From contig JAFXIT010000038.1 in assembly GCA_017532825.1 (NCBI GenBank), positions 1-33,555 on the forward strand: 33,555 nt of DNA, read 5' to 3'. Below are positions 7,836 to 13,975 of the stretch, in pieces. Both the position numbers and the translations under genes were made by a program. The notes under the pieces are model-generated. The model did no database searches and was not told where the DNA came from. It saw only the letters and a list, made by a program, of their open reading frames with translations. Origin of the DNA: Clostridia bacterium (lineage in GTDB: Bacteria; Bacillota; Clostridia; Oscillospirales; QAMX01). The first letter of the stretch is position 1. Each line of letters opens with the position of its first letter.

Positions 7836-8759
7836 TTATCGGATGCTTACGGGGATATTTACAATATCCTGCAGATAGGCCCTTGCATCGTCTGCAAGGA
7901 CGGTGTCGAGAAAGTCGGGGTTTTCGTAGGAAGGACGCTTTCCCAGCGCAACGGTCTTACCTATCCCCATGGGGTGGTAGGGCTCAAGGTCGATGGCCGT
8001 TATGTTTTTAAGGCGGTTTGCGATGGCGGCAATGCCGTCAAGATGCCCCCTTTCGAGGTTGACCTCGGGGATGAGGGGACAGCGAAGGATAACGCTTGAG
8101 CCAAGCTCGCAAAGCTTTTCGAGGTTTTCAACTATCAAAGCGTTTGATACCCCGGTAAAGCTCTTGTGGAGGTCATCGTCGGTCAGCTTCCAGTCAACCA
8201 AAAACAGATCGGTCAGCGGGGAGAGAGCGACTATGGTCTCGGTCTGACAGTAGGCGCAGGTCTCGATGCAGGTGTGAAGCCCCTCTGCCTTGCAGGCAGA
8301 AAGCAGACCCATGGCAAAATCGGGTTGCATGGTGGGCTCACCCCCCGAAAGGGTAACTCCGCCGCCCGAGGTCTCGTAAAAGACACGGTCGGAAAGAAGC
8401 TCCTCCATGATCTCGTCGATGCTGCAGTCCCTGCCGACCCCTTCCAGGGCGCCGAAGGCACAACGTCCGACACACTCCCCGCAGCGGACACAACGTGAGC
8501 GGTCGAGCAGGTGTCCCTCGGCGGTCAGACTGTGTCCGCCGTGGGTGCAGACGCAGGCGCAGCTGCCGCAGAGCCGACATCTGTCGGAAAAGTACATTAT
8601 TTCTTTGGAAAGGGCTTGGGATTCGGGGTTGTGACACCAACGGCAACGTAGCGGACAGCCCTTGAAAAAGACCGTGGTGCGTATGCCGGGACCGTCGTCA
8701 ACGCAGAAGTGTTGGAGGTTGACTATCCGCCCCGTGAGGTGGCGGGGAGTTGTCTGCAT
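7836..8759 (-). CDS. Glycyl radical enzyme activase (radical SAM)
   Basis: A 307-residue activating enzyme that uses SAM and a [4Fe-4S] cluster to place the radical on its partner glycyl radical enzyme. The radical-SAM cysteines are Cys35, Cys39 and Cys42 in KGCPLRCRWCHNPES. A ferredoxin-like insert carries two further CxxCxxCxxxC sets (Cys61/64/67/71 and Cys90/93/96/100). This insert is typical of activases for eliminase-type enzymes and is absent from the classic PflA. ETSGGGVTLSGGEPTMQ is the GGE segment that binds SAM. AAGGAGGG precedes the ATG. It begins 11 bp after the stop of the enzyme it presumably activates. Confidence 0.95.
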   Translation of the reverse strand: MQTTPRHLTGRIVNLQHFCVDDGPGIRTTVFFKGCPLRCRWCHNPESQALSKEIMYFSDRCRLCGSCACVCTHGGHSLTAEGHLLDRSRCVRCGECVGRCAFGALEGVGRDCSIDEIMEELLSDRVFYETSGGGVTLSGGEPTMQPDFAMGLLSACKAEGLHTCIETCAYCQTETIVALSPLTDLFLVDWKLTDDDLHKSFTGVSNALIVENLEKLCELGSSVILRCPLIPEVNLERGHLDGIAAIANRLKNITAIDLEPYHPMGIGKTVALGKRPSYENPDFLDTVLADDARAYLQDIVNIPVSIR

Positions 8760-8770
8760 AACCGCCCTCC

Positions 8771-10753
8771 TTATTTTTCAAACAGGGTACGTGCAATAAC
8801 GGCATCCTTGAGCTCGGGAGAGAGTCTGTGGAAGTATTCGCTATAGCCTCCCACACGCACGATGAGGTCTCGGTGACCCTCGGGGTCGGCCTTTGCCGCA
8901 AGCAGGGTCTGTCGGTCGGTGGCAGTTATCTGAAGCTGGGTGCCGCCGAGGGCGAAATATCCCTCCACAAGTCCACGCAGGACCTCGGGCGGATATTTTC
9001 TGGTGATGGAAAGATTGGTCACCGCCATACCGTAGATGTCCTTTTGCTCAAAGCAGGAGGCGCTCTTGAGCATCACCGTCGGACCCTTGACCGCCTTTCC
9101 GTTGACGGGCGCAAGGGAATCGGCCTCGGGTGCTTTGGCGGTCCTTCCGTCGGGTGTCGGACCTACCACCAGACCGTTTTCTATATGACGGGTAAACTGG
9201 TGGGCGGTCGGGAAAAATCCGATGCCGAGGTCGAGCTTACCGTTAAGATAGTGCTCATAGAAGCGTGCGGTGAGGTCGTGGGCAAGGCCGTCGCATTCGG
9301 TATCGCCCACACCGTAGGCAGGACAGCTCCTAAGCAGGGCACGGAAGGTGGGATCCTCCGCCTTGAGCAGGGAGAGAAATTCATCGGGGGTGTACTTCTT
9401 CTGCCTGTAGACCAGATGTCGAATGGCAAGCAGGGAGTCGATGGTGTTTGGGATACCGCTGTCGGAGTGTATGGAGAAGGTGTATCGTGCGCCGCCCTGA
9501 AGCCAGCCCTTTTCGTTGTCGATGCAGTCGTCGACAAAGAGGGTGCGGATGGGTGCAAAGCAGGTGCGTGCACGCTCGTTCCAGTAACGGTTTATCTCGG
9601 CCATCTGCTCATCCTGTGCCCTTCGCAGGAGGGAGTTGAACCCCTCGTAGAACTCCTCAAAGGAGGCGGCGGTCGGAAGGCATTGATACATATAGTCCTC
9701 AAATATCTTAAGGACGTTGATGTTAAGGTCGGTGCCGCCCGAGTAGGTAAGCCCCGCAAAGCTGGTCTCGGTACAGCCTCCGCCTGCAAACTCCTTTGCA
9801 TCCTCGGGTGTAAGCTCGGGAATTCGGGAGAGAAGGCGGCTTTGTATGGCGGCCTCGTTGTAAAATGCCGGCTGGCCGCCCCCCTGAAGCACCCGCTTTG
9901 AGGCAAGCGCCCAGAGCTCGTCGGGCATGCCCTCGACCACACGGAGCTCTATGAGCGGACGTGCAAGTCCCTCGGAGGCTTCGAGAGCCTGATAGGTAAT
10001 ATCGTTATAGTCGGGGCCGAGCGTGATGCTCCAGCGATCGTTGTCCTGCATGCTTTTGAACATACATTTAAGCTCGGCACGGAGATCCTCACCCTTGTGG
10101 TAGGGAGCGAGGATGTCGTCCAGCCTGCCGACGTTGTCCCATCCGTCAAGCGAGAGACAGAAGTTCAAGGCCACTACCGCCTCGTAGGCGTTGGTGGCAG
10201 GGGAGAAGGGGACGGTGCGGAGCGCATTGACAAGCTTGTCGGGAGCGCCCAGGGAGGGGAGAGCCTCAAGCGCACGGCGGTGGTAGATGCGAAGACCCTC
10301 GATAAGGTCAAGCAGTGCGGTGCGGAAATCGCTTTCGGGCTTTGCAAGAAGCCGCTCCTCGTAGCGGTCGATACCCTCTGCGAGGATGCGCTTGTAGTTT
10401 AGCATACTGTGGTTCCAGTAGCCGGGGTAGTAGTAACGGGAATGAAATTCCCTTATGATATCGTAGGCACGGGGGCTCTTGCTTTTTAACTCCTTCCAGT
10501 ACACCTGATACTGATGGGCGTAATGGGGGAAGACGCAGAGAAGGCTCGAAGGATCCCGACCTTGGCTGATCTCGCCTGACGTCACACCTACGGGAAAGAC
10601 GGGTGCGCCTGCAGAGTAGACCAAGGGACAGGTCTCGTAATATCGGCGGTAGCCTCGGCAGTAGGTCATCGGAAGAGGACCGTTTGGATACTCCAGTAGA
10701 CCTGCGGCGAAGGGCTCTCCGATGTCAAAAAGATACTTTGCCGTTTCGTTCAT
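8771..10753 (-). CDS. Short glycyl radical enzyme, GCTE type, substrate unknown
   Basis: A 660-residue member of the pyruvate formate-lyase superfamily. The radical glycine is Gly636 in RVGGYSEYF near the C-terminus. The catalytic cysteine is Cys327 in GGGCTETSF. Cys-x-Glu is the arrangement of dehydratase/eliminase members (general base Glu329), whereas pyruvate formate-lyase has adjacent cysteines, so formate-lyase activity is unlikely. Characterised members usually have about 750-850 residues, so this is notably short. GPTPDGRTAKAPEADSLAP is another superfamily segment. The start is the ATG at 10753 with AGGGGG 9 nt upstream; the GTG at 10759 lies too close to it. It leads an operon with its activase and a GH32 enzyme. 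The substrate is not recognisable. Confidence 0.9.
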   Translation of the reverse strand: MNETAKYLFDIGEPFAAGLLEYPNGPLPMTYCRGYRRYYETCPLVYSAGAPVFPVGVTSGEISQGRDPSSLLCVFPHYAHQYQVYWKELKSKSPRAYDIIREFHSRYYYPGYWNHSMLNYKRILAEGIDRYEERLLAKPESDFRTALLDLIEGLRIYHRRALEALPSLGAPDKLVNALRTVPFSPATNAYEAVVALNFCLSLDGWDNVGRLDDILAPYHKGEDLRAELKCMFKSMQDNDRWSITLGPDYNDITYQALEASEGLARPLIELRVVEGMPDELWALASKRVLQGGGQPAFYNEAAIQSRLLSRIPELTPEDAKEFAGGGCTETSFAGLTYSGGTDLNINVLKIFEDYMYQCLPTAASFEEFYEGFNSLLRRAQDEQMAEINRYWNERARTCFAPIRTLFVDDCIDNEKGWLQGGARYTFSIHSDSGIPNTIDSLLAIRHLVYRQKKYTPDEFLSLLKAEDPTFRALLRSCPAYGVGDTECDGLAHDLTARFYEHYLNGKLDLGIGFFPTAHQFTRHIENGLVVGPTPDGRTAKAPEADSLAPVNGKAVKGPTVMLKSASCFEQKDIYGMAVTNLSITRKYPPEVLRGLVEGYFALGGTQLQITATDRQTLLAAKADPEGHRDLIVRVGGYSEYFHRLSPELKDAVIARTLFEK

Positions 10754-10772
10754 AAGCACTATCCCCCTTTTT

Positions 10773-10790
10773 CCGTATCATATCATACGG
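10773..10790. promoter_or_regulatory. Palindromic operator over the -10 of the glycyl radical operon
   Basis: CCGTATCATATCATACGG is an 18-bp inverted repeat (8 of 9 positions pair) centred on the -10 region. A repressor bound here would block the promoter. It does not resemble the Rex consensus. The cognate regulator is not known. Confidence 0.5.
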
Positions 10791-10805
10791 GAAAGGCAAT
10801 GTCAA
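10777..10805 (-). promoter_or_regulatory. Sigma-A promoter of the glycyl radical enzyme operon
   Basis: On the minus strand, TTGACA (10805-10800), 17 bp, TATGAT (10782-10777). The leader to the ATG at 10753 is only about 17 nt, just enough for the AGGGGG ribosome binding site. Confidence 0.8.
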
Positions 10806-11141
10806 TAAATTTGTTACGGATAGCAGAGGCCGACCGTTGAGAGGATTGTTTCATCTGCTGTTCAGTCACGCAACGGCCAAACCTGGCTTGGCCGTTCGAG
10901 GCTCGCCCCTTCTGCGGAAGGGGACTCGGTCGGGTCTGACAGCCATTCAGGCATTTCTCTTGGACGCTCGGTTCGAGAAAACGGTGCTGTGCATAATTAT
11001 AAAACGAGGCTCGCCCCTTCTGCGGAAGGGGACTCGGCCGGGTCTGACAGCCATTCAGGCTGTCATTCAACACCGGCCGTTCTCGCCTCGTTCAAGTCAA
11101 GTCCAAAACAAAAAGACATCCGATAGGATGTCTTTTTGTTT
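10806..11141. repeat. Gene-free repeat region beside tRNA-Gly(GCC)
   Basis: Two 56-bp copies (10897-10952 and 11005-11060) differ at one base and lie 108 bp apart. Each contains, on the minus strand, CCTGAATGGCTGTCAG, CCGAG, a CCCCTTC/GAAGGGG hairpin with CGCA loop, and GAGCCTCG, which matches the 3' part of the neighbouring tRNA-Gly. On the minus strand the 11005-11060 copy also forms a TGACAGCC/GGCTGTCA hairpin. Further parts (GAACCGAGCGTCCAAGAGAAA) recur downstream of the other tRNA-Gly gene. A minus-strand open frame through both copies (10783-11073) merely repeats LNGCQTRPSPLPQKGRAS and is not considered a gene. Confidence 0.85.
11104..11140 (-). terminator. Terminator of tRNA-Gly(GCC)
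   Basis: A long stem, AAAACAAAAAGACATCC paired with its complement around a short loop, lies directly after the tRNA CCA end on the minus strand and ends in a T-rich arm. Confidence 0.85.
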
Positions 11142-11217
11142 TGGAGCGGATTACGAGGCTCGAACTCGCTACCTCCACCTTGGCAAGGTGGCGCTCTACC
11201 GGATGAGCTAAATCCGC
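11142..11217 (-). tRNA. tRNA-Gly (anticodon GCC)
   Basis: On the minus strand: acceptor GCGGATT/AATCCGC, D arm GCTC/GAGC, anticodon stem CCACC/GGTGG with loop TTGCCAA (anticodon GCC), T arm GCGAG/CTCGT with TTCGAGC. CCA is encoded. It has its own consensus promoter upstream and a terminator immediately downstream. Confidence 0.95.
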
Positions 11218-11230
11218 ATCGACGGAGATT

Positions 11231-11259
11231 ATTATAGCAGATAAAATCGGATATGTCAA
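11231..11259 (-). promoter_or_regulatory. Sigma-A promoter of tRNA-Gly(GCC)
   Basis: On the minus strand, TTGACA (11259-11254), 17 bp, TATAAT (11236-11231): full consensus, 13 nt before the tRNA 5' end. Confidence 0.88.
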
Positions 11260-11344
11260 CCCCTAAATTTTTGCGGAGGCTGCTTTATCATTAAATTTAA
11301 TACTTTTTTTCTTTGGGAGGACAATATATTATCGCTTTTGCATA

Positions 11345-11373
11345 TTGAAGCAGCCGCAGAAAAGGAGTATTAT
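11345..11373 (+). promoter_or_regulatory. Possible promoter of ilvE
   Basis: TTGAAG, 17 bp, TATTAT lies about 30 nt before the start codon. It has a weaker match than the other promoters here. Confidence 0.4.
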
Positions 11374-11406
11374 ATTACCATGATAAATATACGTGGAGGA
11401 ATGTAT

Positions 11407-12468
11407 ATGGAAATCAAGATAGAACGCACTGCTGCTCCCAAGGAAAAACCGACCGGCGCACTGGGCTTTGGCAAGGTCTTTACCGATCATATGCTCGTTA
11501 TGGACTATACCGAGGGCAAGGGCTGGCATGACCCCAGGATCGTCCCCTTCGGACCTATCTCCCTTTCTCCCGCATCCATGGTCTTCCACTACGGTCAGGA
11601 GAATTTTGAGGGCCTCAAGGCCTACCGTACCGACGACGGAAGGACCCTTCTGTTCCGCCCCTACGAGAATGCACGCCGCATGAACAACTCCTGCGACAGA
11701 CTCTGTATGCCCAAGATGGACGAGGAGCTTTGGGTCGAGTGTGTCAAGGCTGCCGTCAGAGAGGATCTCGACTGGGTACCCACCGAGCCCGGTACCGCCC
11801 TTTATATCCGTCCCTTCATCATCGCCACCGACCCCTTCCTTGGCGTCCGTGCCTCCAACACCTACTACTTTATGGTAATACTCTCCCCCTCGGGAGCCTA
11901 TTATTCCACCGGCATCAACCCCGTCAAGATCTACATCGAGACCGAATACGTCCGTGCAGTCCGCGGCGGTACGGGATTTGCCAAGTGCGGCGGCAACTAC
12001 GCTGCCTCCATCAAGTCCCAGACAAAGGCCCACGAGGAGGGCTACGAGCAGGTGCTCTGGCTTGACGGCGTTGAGCGCAAGTACATTGAAGAGGTCGGCT
12101 CTATGAACGTCTTCTTCAAGATCGACGGAGAGATAATCACCCCCTCCATCGCAGACGGAAGCATCCTGCCCGGTATCACCCGTAAGTCCTGCATCGAGCT
12201 GCTTCGCAATAAGGGCTACAAGGTCACCGAGCGCAAGCTCTCGGTCGACGAGGTCGAGGCCGCCGCAAAGGCAGGCAAGCTCGAGGAGATCTTCGGCACG
12301 GGTACGGCCGCCGTCATCTCTCCCGTCGGCGAGATAAAGATCGGTGACGAGATCATCACCATCAACGACAACCGCATCGGCGAGGTCTCCCAGTGGCTTT
12401 ACGACACCCTCACCGGTATCCAGTGGGGCCGCATAGAGGACACTATGGGCTGGACGGTCGAGATCTGA
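11407..12468 (+). CDS. ilvE: Branched-chain amino acid aminotransferase
   Basis: A PLP enzyme of fold type IV that transfers the amino group between glutamate and the 2-oxo acids of Leu, Ile and Val. It has 353 residues. Family motifs are FHYGQENFEGLKAYR near residue 65, RPFIIATDPFLGV, KCGGNYAASIKSQ (containing the PLP-binding Lys region), VLWLDGVERKYIEEVGSMNVFF, and the C-terminal FGTGTAAVISPVGEI. The start is the ATG at 11407 (MEIKIERT) because GGAGGA lies 6 nt upstream. Longer in-frame starts at 11380 and 11338 would add a poorly conserved leader. It is followed 19 bp later by an EIIC-type membrane protein gene on the same strand. Confidence 0.95.
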   Translation: MEIKIERTAAPKEKPTGALGFGKVFTDHMLVMDYTEGKGWHDPRIVPFGPISLSPASMVFHYGQENFEGLKAYRTDDGRTLLFRPYENARRMNNSCDRLCMPKMDEELWVECVKAAVREDLDWVPTEPGTALYIRPFIIATDPFLGVRASNTYYFMVILSPSGAYYSTGINPVKIYIETEYVRAVRGGTGFAKCGGNYAASIKSQTKAHEEGYEQVLWLDGVERKYIEEVGSMNVFFKIDGEIITPSIADGSILPGITRKSCIELLRNKGYKVTERKLSVDEVEAAAKAGKLEEIFGTGTAAVISPVGEIKIGDEIITINDNRIGEVSQWLYDTLTGIQWGRIEDTMGWTVEI

Positions 12469-12487
12469 GCTAAGGAGCATACGTAAA

Positions 12488-13519
12488 ATGGCAAAATCCT
12501 CCAATAAGAGCATCTTTGCTAAAATTGCAAAGAGATATTTCATAGACGCCCTGTCGGCTATGGCGCTGGGTCTGTTTTCCTCGCTGATAATCGGCACGAT
12601 AATTGCCCTGATGGCGAAGATACCCGGTCTTTCCGCCCTCAACGGATACGCCGATTTTGCAAAGAGCGTCACCGGCGCCGCGATCGGTGCGGCAGTCGCC
12701 TACGGACTTAAGACCAAGCCCCTTGTCATCTTTTCGTCCATTGCAGTGGGTGCATTCACCTACTCCGCAGGCGGCGGCGGTCCCTTCAACGCCTATATCG
12801 GTGCGATAATAGGTGCCGAGATAGGTAACCTCATCGCAGGCAGGACCAAGCTTGACATCATCCTCGTTCCCATCTTCACCATCCTTCCGGGCTGCTTTGT
12901 CGGCGCACTTACCGGCCCCTACATCGGAACGGCCATGAAGGCCATCGGTGAGTTTATCGACTACACCACAAGGATCGCCCCCATCCCCATGGGTATGATC
13001 ATCTCGGTAGTTATGGGTATGATCCTCACCGCCCCCATCTCCAGTGCGGCTATTGCCGTCAGCATCGGCATCTCCGGTATCGCAGGCGGTGCGGCGTGCG
13101 TGGGTTGTGCGGCAAACATGGTCGGCTTTGCAGTTGCAAGCTTCCGTGACAACGGCTTTTCGGGACTTATCTCCCAGGGCCTTGGCACCTCGATGCTGCA
13201 GGTGGGCAACATAGTCCGCCGTCCCCAGATATGGGTGCCTGCGATATTTGCCTCGGCAGTGCTGGGTCCGATATCGACGGTGGTATTCAAGATGCAGACC
13301 GAGCCGGGCGGCGCAGGTATGGGTACAAGCGGCCTTGTCGGACAGTTCTCCACCTATTCCGCAATGACCGCCGCAGGCCACAGCCCTGCCTATACTATCA
13401 TTGCGATAGTGCTTATGCATATCGTATTTCCCGCCATTCTTGCCTTTGCGGCATCCGAGGTCATGCGCAAGCTCGGATGGATCAAGAAGGGCGATATGCT
13501 TCTGAAGTCGGAAATTTAG
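12488..13519 (+). CDS. PTS EIIC-like membrane protein
   Basis: A 343-residue, very hydrophobic protein with about 8-10 membrane segments rich in Gly, Ala and Ile. It resembles the PTS_EIIC_2 family (a stand-alone EIIC-like permease). Visible family-like segments are AGGGGPFNAYIGAIIGAEIGN, ISSAAIAVSIGISGIAGGAA, SFRDNGFSGLISQGLGTSMLQ and PQIWVPAIFASAVLGP. No EIIA or EIIB gene lies nearby, so phosphotransferase transport is not shown, and the substrate is unknown. TAAGGAG lies just upstream of the ATG. It may be translated from the same message as ilvE, since no promoter is seen in the 19-bp gap. Confidence 0.82.
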   Translation: MAKSSNKSIFAKIAKRYFIDALSAMALGLFSSLIIGTIIALMAKIPGLSALNGYADFAKSVTGAAIGAAVAYGLKTKPLVIFSSIAVGAFTYSAGGGGPFNAYIGAIIGAEIGNLIAGRTKLDIILVPIFTILPGCFVGALTGPYIGTAMKAIGEFIDYTTRIAPIPMGMIISVVMGMILTAPISSAAIAVSIGISGIAGGAACVGCAANMVGFAVASFRDNGFSGLISQGLGTSMLQVGNIVRRPQIWVPAIFASAVLGPISTVVFKMQTEPGGAGMGTSGLVGQFSTYSAMTAAGHSPAYTIIAIVLMHIVFPAILAFAASEVMRKLGWIKKGDMLLKSEI

Positions 13520-13537
13520 AAAAATTAAAAATTTCTC

Positions 13538-13566
13538 TTGCATTCCGCGAAATGTTATGGTATAAT
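13538..13566 (+). promoter_or_regulatory. Sigma-A promoter of rpsT
   Basis: TTGCAT, 17 bp, TATAAT ends 37 nt before the rpsT start. Confidence 0.8.
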
Positions 13567-13603
13567 TGTCATTACTGATTTACTGGCGAGGGAGGTGTGT
13601 GGA

Positions 13604-13864
13604 ATGCCGAATATTAAATCCGCCAAAAAGCGTGTTATCGTGACTTCTGTCAAGAACCTGCAGAACCGCATGATAATGTCTTCGCTCAAAACTGCAATAA
13701 AGAAGTTCGACGCCGCAACAGCCAAGGGCGATAAGACCGCTGCCGCTGCCGAGATGAAGAACGCGATAGCGACTATCGACAAGGCCGTTGCAAAGGGTCT
13801 TGTTCATAAAAACAATGCCGCTCACAAGAAGAGCCGCATCGCTCTCGCCTACAACGCAATGTAA
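13604..13864 (+). CDS. rpsT: Small ribosomal subunit protein S20 (bS20)
   Basis: An 86-residue basic ribosomal protein of the 30S subunit, of normal length. It starts MPNIKSAKKRVIVT and ends HKNNAAHKKSRIALAYNAM, both typical of S20. The ATG at 13604 has GGGAGGTG 7 nt upstream; a longer frame from 13538 would read through the promoter. It has its own promoter and terminator and so is monocistronic. The placement of rpsT near tRNA and DNA-metabolism genes is common in Firmicutes. Confidence 0.97.
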   Translation: MPNIKSAKKRVIVTSVKNLQNRMIMSSLKTAIKKFDAATAKGDKTAAAAEMKNAIATIDKAVAKGLVHKNNAAHKKSRIALAYNAM

Positions 13865-13875
13865 TTGAGCCAATG

Positions 13876-13905
13876 AAAACACTCTGCCTATGTGCAGAGT
13901 GTTTT
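13876..13905 (+). terminator. Terminator of rpsT
   Basis: The stem AAAACACTCTGC / GCAGAGTGTTTT around a 6-nt loop is followed by further Ts. Confidence 0.88.
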
Positions 13906-13919
13906 TTCGTTATCCGTAT

Positions 13920-13948
13920 TTGACATACGGGTGAAAAAAGGGTACAAT
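13920..13948 (+). promoter_or_regulatory. Sigma-A promoter of the polA cluster
   Basis: TTGACA (13920-13925), 17 bp, TACAAT (13943-13948), 27 bp before the polA ATG. Confidence 0.82.
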
Positions 13949-13975
13949 AATATATTATACCGGGGGGTGCAGAGT

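Noticed and set aside
10773..10805. Rex operator upstream of the glycyl radical operon
   Set aside because: The palindrome CCGTAT/ATACGG does not match the TTGTGA/TCACAA-type Rex consensus.
10897..11060. CRISPR array
   Set aside because: Only two repeat copies, 56 bp long, with a 52-bp gap and no cas genes; the repeat contains tRNA-like and hairpin blocks unlike CRISPR repeats.
10783..11073. Minus-strand open frame with two copies of LNGCQTRPSPLPQKGRAS
   Set aside because: The repeats follow the DNA-level duplication, lack a ribosome binding site and contain hairpins; it overlaps the glycyl radical operon promoter. Treated as non-coding repeat.
11329..12672. Long minus-strand frame opposite ilvE
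   Set aside because: Shadow frame of a conserved aminotransferase, produced by high-GC third positions.
12470..13543. Long minus-strand frame opposite the EIIC-like gene
   Set aside because: It is rich in Cys, His and Gly with no recognisable domain, and is a mirror of a clearly coding plus strand; no start signal.
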